Shown: positions 18,236 to 29,300, counted from the first letter of the stretch. The stretch is DNA of 64,000 bases from Opitutia bacterium (GCA_016187945.1 JACPIT010000013.1:62001-126000), one strand, 5' to 3'. The notes: generated by a model not told the origin, from the letters alone. A program made the numbers and translations.

Positions 18236-18876
18236 GATCCGCCTTTCGTCGGCGCGGGGCTCAGCGCGCAGGTCCATGGATCGACGACGAGGAGGCGGGG
18301 CTTGGCGTCCGGGCTGGTCTTCACGCGGAGGCGGAACGGTTCGCAGGTGCCGTCGGGGAAAAAGCGCACGCGTTTGAGCGGCTCCTGCTGCGACTCGGTG
18401 AGTTCGCCGCCGAGGAGAATGCTCGTCCCCGCCTGCATCGGCAGGAGTTCGAGCGAGACACCGAGCGGCAGCGCGTCGCTGCGGACGGCGAACGCGCCGT
18501 AGACGAGCTGGCGTTTCTCGGTGTCGTAGCTGAGCTCGACGGCGCGGCCGGATTCGAGCGCTTCGGTGCGGGCGGCGAGCACGGCTTCGTTGACGAGTTG
18601 CTCGGGGCCGCGGTCGTTCATCTCGTCGAGAATCGAGTTCACTCCCGGGATGAACACGGCGGCGAACAGCGCGATGAACGCGAGGACGAGGAGGACTTCG
18701 ACCAAGGTGAAGGCGCGCGCATCGCCTCTGCTCTTGCCCGATGGTCGTAGCGGAAGCCGTGAGGCTTTCGCCGCGCGCGGGCGGGCGAAATTCTGACGAA
18801 TTCCGCTACCGTGCGCTTCGCGGCACCGACCGCCGGGCGCCGGCCAAGGAATCTCAATGGCGCGTCCGGTGTTCAT
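18232..18876 (-). CDS. gspH: Type II secretion minor pseudopilin GspH with repeat-derived leader
   Basis: 214 aa from the ATG at 18876. The pilin motif RA|FTLVEVLLVLAFIALFAAV puts cleavage before Phe56, giving an unusually long 55-residue leader. Codons 23-43 are a GTAG repeat pair (18747-18809). The mature part has the GspH-like beta domain (AVELSYDTEKRQLVYGAF, RVRFFPDGTCEPFRLRV). It starts 39 bp after gspG and its stop overlaps the gspI start. GspH is a minor pseudopilin that joins the tip complex to the GspG shaft. Whether the first 20 residues before the repeat are native or also acquired is unclear. Confidence 0.88.
   Translation of the reverse strand: MNTGRAIEIPWPAPGGRCREAHGSGIRQNFARPRAAKASRLPLRPSGKSRGDARAFTLVEVLLVLAFIALFAAVFIPGVNSILDEMNDRGPEQLVNEAVLAARTEALESGRAVELSYDTEKRQLVYGAFAVRSDALPLGVSLELLPMQAGTSILLGGELTESQQEPLKRVRFFPDGTCEPFRLRVKTSPDAKPRLLVVDPWTCALSPAPTKGGS
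18747..18809. repeat. GTAG palindromic repeat pair inside the gspH leader
   Basis: The unit GTAGCGGAAGCCGTGAGGCT and the inverted unit GTAGCGGAATTCGTCAGAAT share head and flanks but have different, internally complementary stems (AAGCC-GGCTT and AATTC-GAATT). Confidence 0.8.
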
Positions 18877-18915
18877 GCAGCGCGGGCGGCGAAGGCCGGC
18901 TAGACCGGACCGCGG

Positions 18916-19344
18916 TCACCAATTGCCGACGTCGTCCTCGGAGCCTTCGGCGTGGTCCTTGCCGACGGAGTAGAGGTCGTAGCCGCCTTTGTTTTTCGTG
19001 CCGGGATAACGGTAACGATAAGGCTCGCCCCACGGATCGAGCGGGAGCTTGCCGCTGGGCGCTTCGATGTAGGGGCCGCGCCAGCGGTCGGCCTTGTTGG
19101 CGGGAGCGGTGACGAGCGCGGCGAGGCCTTCGGTGGTCGACGGGTAATCGCCGAGGTCCATGCGGTAGCGCGTGAGCGCGAGCTTCACCGTGTCGCGCAC
19201 GAAGATTTTCGCGGCGGTTTCCTGGCCTTGGTCGAACACGCCGGCGGTGTTCGTGATCAGCACGCCGGCGAGCAGGCCGATGAGGGCGAGGACGAGGAGG
19301 ATTTCGATGAGCGTGAACGCGGCGCGGTTTTTTCGCTGATTCAT
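18916..19344 (-). CDS. gspG: Type II secretion major pseudopilin GspG
   Basis: 142 aa, the usual GspG size. The short classical leader MNQRKNRAA is followed by the pilin helix FTLIEILLVLALIGLLAGVL with Glu at +5. The globular domain carries GspG signatures: YRMDLGDYPSTTEGLAALV, GPYIEAPSGKLPLDPWGEPY and YDLYSVGKDHAEGSEDD, the last forming the calcium-binding C-terminal loop of major pseudopilins. It builds the pseudopilus shaft. Unlike gspH, I, J and K it carries no repeat in its leader. ATG at 19344 lies 10 bp after the stop of the GspC-like gene. Confidence 0.96.
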   Translation of the reverse strand: MNQRKNRAAFTLIEILLVLALIGLLAGVLITNTAGVFDQGQETAAKIFVRDTVKLALTRYRMDLGDYPSTTEGLAALVTAPANKADRWRGPYIEAPSGKLPLDPWGEPYRYRYPGTKNKGGYDLYSVGKDHAEGSEDDVGNW

Positions 19345-19354
19345 GGGGAAATTT

Positions 19355-19924
19355 TTAGCGCGGAGGCTGGTTGGGTGGCGGGGGCGGATTGGCGGGCGGC
19401 TGCTGCGCTTGCTGGCGGAGGGCGCGGCGGCGGCGGATTTCCTCGGCCACTTGCGCGAGGCGCTGCGCCTCGGTGGTGTTCGGTCCGGGGGCGATGGCGG
19501 CGGGTGCGCCGATCGCGACACCGGGCTGCGGCGTGGGCGCTTGCGGCGGCGGCACGGCCATCGCGGTGATGCGCGCAGTGCGGAGTTTCAGGCTCAGGCT
19601 GCGGCCCTGGTAATCGAGCGCCACCGTCTCGCTGTCGGCATCGTAGGACTTCACCTGAAACGCGTGGCCGCCCTCGTTGAGGCTGACCCACTCGGCGCGG
19701 CGGGAGCCGGTGTCGAGGATGCTGAAAAAACGTTCGCCGCGATCCACGAAGGTGCCGCGAAACTCGAGCGGGCCGGCCGCCGCGGCGGCTTGGCCGGCGG
19801 GCGTGGCGGAGCCGAAGGGCGAGTTTTGCACCAGGTTTTGCAGCGACGGCGAGACGGGCGCGGCGGAGGGTGTCTGAGCCAGTGCGGGCGCCACGAGGAG
19901 TGCGAGGAGGGGAAGCGATCGCAT
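19355..19924 (-). CDS. GspC-like periplasmic protein of the type II secretion operon
   Basis: 189 aa. A signal sequence or N-terminal anchor MRSLPLLALLVAPALAQ is followed by a Pro/Ala linker and a small beta domain (LEFRGTFVDRGERFFSILD, EWVSLNEGGHAFQVKSYD, SLSLKLRTARITAM). This resembles the GspC/PilP homology region that contacts the secretin. The C-terminal 70 residues are a Pro/Gln-rich tail with a charged helix (RLAQVAEEIRRRRALRQQ). It is the first gene of the minus-strand operon, directly before gspG. The GspC identity is tentative because no PDZ domain or clear membrane anchor beyond the signal is seen. Confidence 0.65.
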   Translation of the reverse strand: MRSLPLLALLVAPALAQTPSAAPVSPSLQNLVQNSPFGSATPAGQAAAAAGPLEFRGTFVDRGERFFSILDTGSRRAEWVSLNEGGHAFQVKSYDADSETVALDYQGRSLSLKLRTARITAMAVPPPQAPTPQPGVAIGAPAAIAPGPNTTEAQRLAQVAEEIRRRRALRQQAQQPPANPPPPPNQPPR

Positions 19925-20000
19925 GCGGAGAAACGTTCGACTACGTTGCGGGGCTTTTGTGCCGGAGCAAGGCGCTTCGCGCCTGCGGCGCGAAGCGCCA

Positions 20001-20098
20001 GTTGAAGTTTAGGGGTTGAAGTTGAAGTGACGGAGGCGCGCCGAGGAGACGCACCCGGAGCAGGACCGGTTTCTTCAACTTAAACCTTCAACTTAAAC
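20001..20098. repeat. Inverted repeat with GTTGAAG/GTTTAAG microrepeat arms
   Basis: The left arm (GTTGAAGTTTAGG then GTTGAAGTTGAAG) and the right arm (CTTCAACTTAAACC then TTCAACTTAAAC) are imperfect reverse complements with a 45-bp centre. The same microunits make the inverted repeat at 34120-34207. It lies upstream of the GspC-like gene and downstream of the outer-membrane protein gene. Confidence 0.78.
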
Positions 20099-20116
20099 CA
20101 GCGGCGCTGCGCGCCG

Positions 20117-21103
20117 CTACCACGCGTAACCGAGCGAGGAGGTCAGGCGCGAGTCGGAGCGGTAGGTCGGATCGGGGATCGAGTGGTCGTAGTCGAGCTC
20201 GTAGCGGAGATTGAGCGAGATGCGATCGGTCATGCGCGATTGGAGCGCGGCGTTGAATTTCACCCGGTAGTTTCCGTCGGACGGAGCGAACGCGACCGTC
20301 GAGCGGCCGCCGCGCGCGGACATGTTGGGCGAGTCGGCGATGAAGACCGTGGCTTCCTGCGTCAGCTTCAGGCGGTTGTTGAATTGCAGCGAGTAGTCCT
20401 GAAACGCGGAGCCGAGGAGCGCCGTGTAGTCTTCGTAGCCGTCGCGGGAGAGGCGCTGCACGACGGCGCCGAGGCCGACGTTCACCTGCTGTCTCGACGC
20501 GTCGATCAGCTTGTAGCCGCCGCCGAGCTGCTGCTCGACGCTGTAGTTGATCTGCTTGAGGTCGTCGGACGAGTAGGTCGTGAGCGACTGGGTGAAGAGG
20601 CGCTTGTTGAAATCGTGGCGCCAGCGGAAGTCGGCCACCTGGCGGTCGGCGGTGATGACGCCTTGCGCTTCGGAGCGCTGCGCAGTCGCGGTGGCGCGGT
20701 AGCTGTTGGAGCGCTTGTCGTGGCCTTCGATCGAGAAGCGTGCGGTGAGATCCGTTTTGGTTTTCGCGCCGTCCTGGGTGGCGTAGCCGAGTTCGATCTG
20801 GCGCGTCCACTTCGGGATGACTTTGTCGGACTTCGCGGCAGGCGTGCCGGCGGGGGCAGTCGGGACTTTGGCGATGGCGGCGGCGGTGCTCGGGCTCACG
20901 AGCGGAGCGAGCGCGGTGCGCGGAATTGTCAGGGTGCCGAGCTGGTCGTGGCGGATTTCGAGTTCGGCGTCGGTCTCGCGCACGAGGGTGCCGGTGAGGC
21001 GGTCGCCGTTGGCGAGCACCCAAGTGGTCGCGCGCGCCGGGACGACGAGGAGGAGAACAGGAACGAGGAGGAGGAGGGTGCGGAGTTTTTCCCGGGCGAT
21101 CAT
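20117..21103 (-). CDS. DUF481-like outer-membrane beta-barrel protein
   Basis: 328 aa from the ATG at 21103; the signal peptide (LRTLLLLVPVLLLVVPARA) starts immediately after it. An N-terminal region (TTWVLANGDRLTGTLVRETD) resembles the small SH3-like module that precedes DUF481 barrels. The remainder is alternating amphipathic strands (YRATATAQRSEAQGVITADR, LTTYSSDDLKQINYSVEQ, LNLRYELDYDHS) ending in an aromatic residue (YAW), typical of outer-membrane barrels of the salt-induced YdiY/DUF481 type. Cargo is unknown. It lies upstream of the gsp operon on the same strand, separated by an inverted repeat. Confidence 0.75.
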   Translation of the reverse strand: MIAREKLRTLLLLVPVLLLVVPARATTWVLANGDRLTGTLVRETDAELEIRHDQLGTLTIPRTALAPLVSPSTAAAIAKVPTAPAGTPAAKSDKVIPKWTRQIELGYATQDGAKTKTDLTARFSIEGHDKRSNSYRATATAQRSEAQGVITADRQVADFRWRHDFNKRLFTQSLTTYSSDDLKQINYSVEQQLGGGYKLIDASRQQVNVGLGAVVQRLSRDGYEDYTALLGSAFQDYSLQFNNRLKLTQEATVFIADSPNMSARGGRSTVAFAPSDGNYRVKFNAALQSRMTDRISLNLRYELDYDHSIPDPTYRSDSRLTSSLGYAW

Positions 21104-21195
21104 GCAGTGAAAATGACGAGGCTGCGCGTTGGACCCCGCACGGTGCCAAGCGTTCGATAAAATCTGAGGAGCGCGCCGCCGGTGTGCGGCCGCTG

Positions 21196-21233
21196 AAACG
21201 AGCGGCGGCGCGTCTCTAGGACGCCGCCGCTCG
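21196..21233 (-). terminator. Hairpin terminator candidate after the phosphofructokinase gene
   Basis: A 12-bp stem CGAGCGGCGGCG/CGCCGCCGCTCG lies just beyond the stop codon. The minus-strand T-tract after it is short (TTT), so termination efficiency is uncertain. Confidence 0.55.
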
Positions 21234-21242
21234 GGTAAAAAT

Positions 21243-22469
21243 TTACGCCGTCTTGCGCTGGCGGCCATTTTTCTGGCCGGTCACGACGAGGAGTTCCTGG
21301 AACCAGCGCGTGCGCAGGTCGAAATGCTTGCCGCCTTTCACGCGGGTGAACTCGATCGGGCGGAGGTGGCCGTTGGCTTCCTCGTCCTCGCCGATGAGAC
21401 CGGAATCGCCGCGGAGCGCGCTCTCGACGGCATGCTCGACGCAACGCGCGATGAGGACGAGGTCCGCATCGTTGGCCGGGGCCGAGCGCGCGAAATAGCC
21501 GGACTTCTGCACGAGCACCTTCTCGGCGCCGATCATCGTGGCGAAGCGTTTGCCGAACCAGGAACCGACGTTGATCTTGTCGAGTTTCACGTGGCCGAAC
21601 GGGTCGCGTTCGACGGACTCGCCGCGCGCGGTCATCTCGGCGATGACGGTGTCGACGCAGGCGCCTTCGGAGACGAAGAGGTTCACGTTGCCGAGGCGGT
21701 CCATGACGGCGCGGAGGCGGTCGGCCTCGGCGTGGAGATCGAATTCCATCTCGGGCAGGTAAACGCCGTGGATGCTCCAGCGGGCTTCTTCGAGGCCGAG
21801 GCCGGGGAGGAAGCGGCCGCCTTCGATGAAGCGGAGGTATTCGCGCGTCGTGGCGGCGGTGAGCCAGCCGGAGTGGCGGCCCATGATCTCGTGCACGATG
21901 AGCATGCGCGAGGAGGCGCCGTGTTCGCTGACGACATTCTGGAAGAAACGCGCGCCCTGCTCGGCGGCGGTGAGGGCGCCGAGGCTCTGACGGATCGGCA
22001 CGATGTCGTTGTCGATCGTCTTGGGCAGGCCGACGACGGTGAGCTTGTAATTGTTTTTCTTCAGCCAGGCGGCGAGGTCGGCCGCGGCGGTGTTGGTGTC
22101 GTCGCCGCCGACGGTGTGGAGGATGTCGACCTTGTCCTTCTTGAGCTGGCGGGCCGCGACGGCGCGCGGATCCTGGCCTTTTTTGACGAGGCCGCGTTTG
22201 ACGCAGTCGTCGACGTTGGTGAGGCGGACGCGGGAGTTGCCGATCGGGCTGCCGCCGTAGCGGCGGAGGATGCCGGCCTGGGCGCGCATGTCGGGCGTCA
22301 CCTCGATGGAATCGCCGAGCAGGAGGCCTTTGTAGCCGGAGCGGTAGCAGATGATATCGATGTCCGGCGCAGCGGCGGTGTATTGGAGGATGAGTTCACC
22401 GACGGCTGCGCTCAGACAGGGAGCGAGTCCACCGGCAGTGAGAATGGCGACCTTGCGTGGCTGTTTCAT
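21243..22469 (-). CDS. pfp: Pyrophosphate-type 6-phosphofructokinase
   Basis: 408 aa from the ATG at 22469; the upstream extension runs into a palindromic repeat. It belongs to the phosphofructokinase superfamily. The phosphoryl-donor loop reads TVGGDDTNT with Asp at the position where ATP-dependent enzymes have Gly (GGDG), and the catalytic motif reads PKTIDND; both are hallmarks of PPi-dependent enzymes. Substrate motifs EIMGRHSGWLT and MIGAEKVLVQKSGYFAR are present. It catalyses reversible fructose-6-phosphate phosphorylation with pyrophosphate in glycolysis/gluconeogenesis. Monocistronic, with a hairpin after the stop. Confidence 0.92.
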   Translation of the reverse strand: MKQPRKVAILTAGGLAPCLSAAVGELILQYTAAAPDIDIICYRSGYKGLLLGDSIEVTPDMRAQAGILRRYGGSPIGNSRVRLTNVDDCVKRGLVKKGQDPRAVAARQLKKDKVDILHTVGGDDTNTAAADLAAWLKKNNYKLTVVGLPKTIDNDIVPIRQSLGALTAAEQGARFFQNVVSEHGASSRMLIVHEIMGRHSGWLTAATTREYLRFIEGGRFLPGLGLEEARWSIHGVYLPEMEFDLHAEADRLRAVMDRLGNVNLFVSEGACVDTVIAEMTARGESVERDPFGHVKLDKINVGSWFGKRFATMIGAEKVLVQKSGYFARSAPANDADLVLIARCVEHAVESALRGDSGLIGEDEEANGHLRPIEFTRVKGGKHFDLRTRWFQELLVVTGQKNGRQRKTA

Positions 22470-22640
22470 GCGTGAAAAGGGTAACGAAAAAGGAATCGGG
22501 GGCGGTGGCGCCAGAAAGATTTCGGGAAATTTTCGGCGTGCGTGGGGCGGCGGAATTTCGAGGTTCTCCGTGGCGGCGGCAATGCGCGGAACGGGTAGCG
22601 CGGCGCGAGTTGCGTCATATCGGGCGCCGGTGGCGTCAAG

Positions 22641-22701
22641 GTGGAACGCGCAGACCTCAACGCGTCCGGGCGAAGAGCGGGTTGAGGTCGATGCGCTCCA
22701 C
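22641..22701. repeat. GTGG palindromic repeat pair upstream of pfp
   Basis: Degenerate inverted units starting GTGGAACGCGCAGACCTCAA and GTGGAGCGCATCGACCTCAA; same family as 5282-5362 and 17616-17688. Confidence 0.75.
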
Positions 22702-22705
22702 TCCA

Positions 22706-22740
22706 ACAAAAAACCGGCTGCGCGCGTGGGGCGCAGCCGG
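22706..22740 (-). terminator. Rho-independent terminator after amt
   Basis: A 9-bp stem (CCGGCTGCG/CGCAGCCGG) at 22714-22740 is followed on the minus strand by TTTTTTGTT. It lies about 70 bp after the amt stop codon. Confidence 0.85.
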
Positions 22741-22812
22741 CTGAACTTGGCAAGAAATCGAGCAATGCGCGGCGGTCACGGGAAGCGTGGCCGCGCACGC
22801 GCGCGAGAGAGG

Positions 22813-24408
<1,596 letters not shown>

Positions 24409-24569
24409 AGGAGGTTATCGGGGCAGTGGAACGCGCAGGAGGGAATTCCCCTTGAGCACTGCTTGTGCCAAGGCGCGAAAAGCGTCCGCGCAGGGCGTGG
24501 CACGGGCCGCCTTCGCACGTCATAGCGTGGCCGCCGTCGCGCGCGAGCGGACCGAAGCGGCGATATTAT

Positions 24570-25105
24570 CCTAAAAAACGCAGTTGAAACGCGGAGGACG
24601 CGGAGAGCACAGAGGAGAAACTCCGATCATCCTAAATTCCGCAGAAGATTAACCACTGACGAACACTCATGCGCACGGATGAATGAGACGGCCGAAAAGC
24701 GCAGCGTGAAGTGGCTCACCTGCCAGGTGGACGATCGCGGTGATCGCAAGTCTGCTTCGATGAGTGCTCATCAGCCTAAAAGCAGCAGTTGAAACCACGG
24801 ATTTCACGGAGGGCACGGATAGTTCAAGACTTCGGCAGCGGAGCCGCTTCACCCAGCAGGTGAACGAAGATGGAGAGGAAGTTTTCCTGAAATAATTCCA
24901 TCCGTGTAATCGGTGCAATCCATGGTGAGTTCTTCTGCGGGATTTAGGATCAGTGAAAATCAGTGGTTCAACTGCGCGTTCTAGGATCATTCCGCTCCGC
25001 GGCCCTTCACCTGACAGGTGAGTCCTTCCGCGGCCGGATTTTCCCGCGTGCTACTCCGCGGCCTCCGCGCGCTCCGCGTTTCAACTGCGGAATTTAGGAT
25101 GATGT
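24570..25105. repeat. Cluster of nested CCTAAA-ended intergenic repeat elements
   Basis: This gene-free stretch holds several copies of an end motif ATCCTAAA followed by a GCAGTTGAAAC-like stretch: plus-strand ends at about 24570, 24632 and 24775, inverted ends at about 24949, 24990 and 25100. The copy 24775-24949 is closely similar over 175 bp to 47961-48136. Internal text contains CACGGATTTCACGGA and GTGTAATCGGTGCAATCC, which are near-reverse-complementary and could fold. No protein-coding signal was seen between 24409 and 25167. Confidence 0.8.
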
Positions 25106-25167
25106 CGCCGTTCCCGCCGGCGAATGGCGCTCCGCGCAAAGCAGCCGCTGCAGTCCCAACGCTCGCC

Positions 25168-25202
25168 ACAAAAAAACCGGCCGCACTCGCGTGCGGCCGG
25201 TT
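25168..25202 (-). terminator. Rho-independent terminator after the TorF-type porin gene
   Basis: A perfect 12-bp stem AACCGGCCGCAC/GTGCGGCCGGTT with a 4-nt loop is followed on the minus strand by TTTTTTT. Located 31 bp past the stop codon. Confidence 0.92.
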
Positions 25203-25232
25203 CCCATTCTGCTATGCGTTCCTGTTTCTGGA

Positions 25233-25964
25233 TCAGAACACGACGGTGACGCCGAGCGTGACCCAAAGGTTCTTGTCCGGAGACGCCAGGTCGCCGGTGG
25301 TGTCGGTCCAGTGACCACCGAGCTTGACGGTGGCCTTGTCGGAGAGCTTCACGCTCACCGAGGCGTCGACGCCGTAGTATTTGTAGGTGTAGCCGCTGCC
25401 GCCGGGGAGATCGGCATCGCCGTCGCCGATGTCGTTGTAGCCGTAATAAACGCCGACATCGAAGGAGCCGTTGTTGATCGGCACGCTGTAGCCGAGATCG
25501 GCCTGGAGCGTGTTCGACTCGAATTTGAAGTCGTGGAACACCGTGAGTTTGCCGCTCAGCGGGCCGACGGGAGCGGCGAACGCGATCGAGCCCTCATACG
25601 ATTTCTTGGCCTCGCTCAGGCTGGGCCGCGCGGACGGATAATAGTAGTAGGTGCCGCCGAGCGTGACGGAGGCGTTGTTTTCGAGCGCGAAGGCGTAGCC
25701 GGCGAAGAAATCGTATTCCTTGCCCTGCGCCCACTGGGCTTTCTTATCGCTCAACGCCTGGCTGGTCCAGACGCCGGCGGAAAACGCGCCTTGCGCGAAA
25801 GTCACGGAGGGCTGAAACGCCGAGTCCTGGTTCTTCACGCCGCGGAAGAAGTAGCGCGTCGTGTAGGTGAAGTCGGTCGTGACGGAATAGGAGGACTTGG
25901 CTTCCTCCGCATGGAGGCCGGCAGCGGCGAGGAGCGCGAACGCGGCGAACAGGGTTTTTCTCAT
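25233..25964 (-). CDS. TorF-family putative porin (Gcw_chp family)
   Basis: 243 aa. A signal peptide (FAAFALLAAAGLHA) is followed by the family opening SVTTDFTYTTRYFFRGVKNQ and regular beta strands with aromatic girdles (FFAGYAFALENNASVTLG, FDVGVYYGYNDIG), ending in Phe (VTLGVTVVF) as outer-membrane barrels do. The family is a putative porin often found beside ammonium transporters in other bacteria, and here it sits just upstream of amt on the same strand. It may pass ammonium or small nitrogen compounds across the outer membrane; this is inference. A strong terminator follows, so it is transcribed separately from amt. Confidence 0.85.
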   Translation of the reverse strand: MRKTLFAAFALLAAAGLHAEEAKSSYSVTTDFTYTTRYFFRGVKNQDSAFQPSVTFAQGAFSAGVWTSQALSDKKAQWAQGKEYDFFAGYAFALENNASVTLGGTYYYYPSARPSLSEAKKSYEGSIAFAAPVGPLSGKLTVFHDFKFESNTLQADLGYSVPINNGSFDVGVYYGYNDIGDGDADLPGGSGYTYKYYGVDASVSVKLSDKATVKLGGHWTDTTGDLASPDKNLWVTLGVTVVF

Positions 25965-26102
25965 GTTGGGTGTATTGCTTGTGTGTTTTTGCGTGGGTTT
26001 GGGGGCGACAGCGCCGCCCTACGCGATGAGAGAAAGCAACCGGTCGGCCAACTGCGCGCGTATGACAAGGATGGCGCCTTGGGGCGTGGCGCGGTTGGCA
26101 TG

Positions 26103-26127
26103 GTAAGGCCGGCTTCAGCCGGCCCCA
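26103..26127. repeat. Single palindromic repeat, GGCCGGCTTCAGCCGGCC family
   Basis: Perfect hairpin GGCCGGCT/AGCCGGCC with head GTAA. Related units lie at 32596-32618 and 55400-55504. Confidence 0.65.
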
Positions 26128-26188
26128 ATGGTTTCCCGTTCGCAAACGCGATGCAGGCGAGCCGATGCGCATTGCAGGCGAACAAAAG

Positions 26189-26310
26189 GTAGCGCCGGTC
26201 TCTGACCGGCGAAAAGCACTCGCGTCTCGTGGTCGCGAGCGCGAGCGCGGCGCAACGCATCGATGCGGAGCGTGGGCGGAGGTATTTCGCCAGTCAGAGA
26301 CTGGCGCTAC
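26189..26310. repeat. GTAG palindromic repeat pair, GCCGGTCTCTGACCGGC family
   Basis: The unit GTAGCGCCGGTCTCTGACCG and the inverted unit GTAGCGCCAGTCTCTGACTG differ by a paired stem change (CCGG versus CCAG/CTGG). The spacer is about 75 bp, longer than in other pairs. It lies downstream of gltB1. Confidence 0.85.
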
Positions 26311-26347
26311 TTTACGGCGGCGATGTCCTGAACGCCGCACTCCGCGC

Positions 26348-29300
26348 TCAGCCGAGCGCTTCGGCCGGGTGCTCGGCGAAAACTTGCACGGGCTCGTAGC
26401 GGTAGAACGGCTTCGGCGCGTCCGCGGTCGGCGCATTCGGCACGACTTTCCAGAACTGCTGCACGCTCGCGCTCCACTGTTCGAGGATGCGCTTCGCGTG
26501 CGGGCTGCCGGTGGCTTCCGCGTGGTCGGCGATGAGCCGGCGCAGCGACTCGCTCTCGTCGTCGTTCGACAGGCGCTCGAGCGTAACCATCTGGTTGTTG
26601 AACCGCTGCGGGAGCACGTTGCGCTCGTCGAACACGAACGCGAGACCGCCGCTCATGCCGGCGGCGAAGTTCAGGCCGGTGCGGCCGAGCACGACGACCG
26701 TGCCGCGCGTCATGTATTCGCAGCCGTGGTCGCCCACGCCTTCGACGACGGCGATCGCGCCGGAGTTGCGGACGGCGAAGCGCTCGCCCGCCCACCCCGC
26801 CGCGAAGAGCAAGCCGCCCGTCGCGCCGTAGAGGCAGGTGTTGCCGATGAGGACGTTCGTCTCCCACGCGAAGAGCTCGTCGCCGCGCGGACGCACGACG
26901 ATTTCGCCGCCGCTCATGCCCTTGCCGACGTAGTCGTTGCCCTCGCCGGTGAGCGTGAGGCGCACGCCGGGGACGAGGAACGTGCCGAAGCTCTGCCCGG
27001 CCGTGCCGTTGAACTTCAGGTCGATCGTGCGCGGAGCGAGCGGGTGCTGGCTGCCGCGCAGGTAGGCGATCTGGCCGGAGAGGTGCGTGCCGAGGCAGCG
27101 CGATTCGTTCGTGACCTTATAGGTGCCGGAGAAACGGCCCGCGCGGCCCGCGATGACGTGGCGCGCTTCCTGGACGATGAGTTCGTCGAGCGAGCCCTCG
27201 GAGCCGAAACGCTCGTTGCGCTCGCGCGTGTGGTATCGGTCGAGCTGGCCGGTCGGGTCGACGTTGTGCAGCACGCCGGAGAGATTGAGGAAACGCGTCT
27301 TCGGATTCGCCGGGTCGTCGATCTGCTCGAGCAACTCGGGGCGGCCGATGACGTCGTTGAGCGTGTGCGCGCCGAGACGCGCGAGGTAGTGGCGGACTTC
27401 CTCAGCCACGGCGTTGAAGTAGGCGATGACGTTCTCGGGCTTGCCGCGGAACTTCGCGCGCAGGTCTTCGCGCTGCGTGGCGACGCCGACCGGGCACGTG
27501 TTGAGATGGCAGACGCGGAACATCGCGCAACCCGCCGCAATGAGCGCGCCGGTGCCGAAGTTGAATTCCTCGGCGCCGAGGATCGCGGCGATGACGATGT
27601 CGCGACCGGTCTTCATGCCGCCGTCGGTGCGGAGCGTCACGCGATTGCGCAGGCCGTTCATCAGGAGAACCTGATGCGCCTCGGCGAGGCCGAGCACCCA
27701 ATCGGAGCCGGCGTTCTTGATCGAGCCGAGCGGCGAAGCGCCCGTGCCGCCCTCGTGACCGGAGACGAGCACGACGTCCGCGTAAGCCTTCGCGACGCCC
27801 GCGGCGATCGTGCCGACGCCGGACGACGAGACGAGCTTCACGCAGACCTTCGCGCGCGGATTCACTTCCTTGAGATCGAGGATCAACTGCGCGAGATCCT
27901 CGATCGAATAGATGTCGTGATGCGGCGGCGGCGAGATGAGCGTGACGCCAGGCACGGAGAAACGGAGGCGCGCGATGAGCGGCGAGACCTTGTGGCCGGG
28001 CAACTGGCCGCCTTCGCCGGGCTTCGCGCCCTGCGCCATCTTGATTTCGATCTCGCGCGCGTTGGCGAGGTATTCGGCGGTGACGCCGAAACGGCCGGAC
28101 GCGACCTGCTTGATCGCGCTGTTGGCGCTGTCGCCGTTTTCGCGGAGGCCGAAGCGCTCGGGATCTTCGCCGCCTTCGCCGGAGTTCGACTTGCCGCCGA
28201 TGCGGTTCATCGCGATCGCGAGCGTCTCGTGCGCCTCGGGCGAGAGCGCGCCGAGCGACATGCCGGCCGTGGTGAAACGGCGGCGGATGTCCTCGATCGG
28301 CTCGACTTCCTCGAGCGGCAGGCCGCTCGCCGGGAAACGGATTTTCAGCAGGTCCTTGATCGTGACCGGCGGATGCTCGTCGGCGGTCTGCGCGAAGACC
28401 TTGTAGTCCTCGGGCGCAGCGCCCTTGAGGAATTTGTGCATGCCGGCGACGACCTTCGGGTTCCAGCCGTGGAACTCGCCGTCGCCCTTCTTCGCGACCT
28501 TGTAGTAACCGTCGTTCGGCAACTCGGTCGCGGCGACCGCGGTCGACTCGGCCTCGGCTTCGGAGGCGGCGTTGCTTAGGCGCGGGAACGCGCGCTCGTG
28601 GCGGCGCAACAATTCCTCGGCGATCTGACGGTAACCGATGCCGCCGATCGGCGACGGCGTGCCGCCGAAGCATTCCTCGATGACTTTGCCGCCGATGCCG
28701 ATGGCTTCGAAAATTTGCGCGCCGCGGTAGCTGGCGAGCGTGCTGATGCCCATGCGGGCCATCACCTTCATCAGGCCGGCCTCGAGCGCCTTCTTGTAAT
28801 TCTTCTCGGCGTCGGCCGGCTTCGCGGGCGTGGCGAGTTTGTTTTGCGCGGCGAGTTCGCGGACGGTGGCGAGCGCGAGGTAAGGATTGATGGCGTTCGC
28901 GCCGTAGCCGCTGAGGCAGGCGATGTGGTGGACGTCGCGCGCTTCGCCGGTCTCGGCAACGATGTCGCACTTCAGGCGCAGGCCGGCGCGGATCAGGCGG
29001 TGCTGCACGGCGCCGACGGCGAGGAGCATCGGGATCGCGGCCTTGTCGGGCGAGAGGCCCTTGTCGGAGAGGATGACGATTTTCGCGCCCTGGTTTTCGA
29101 CGGCGTTGTAGGCGCGGTGCGCGAGGTCGTGCACGGCGTTGGCGAGCGCGTCGGGTCCGGCGTTGGCGTCGAAGAGCACCGAGAGGCGCACGACGGCGTT
29201 GCGAAAGAGCGGGACGGCGTGGAGCGCTTCGAGCTCGTGGTCGAAGATCAGCGGCGACTCGAGCGTGAGCACGCCAGTCGGCGCGAGGCCGGTTTCGAAG

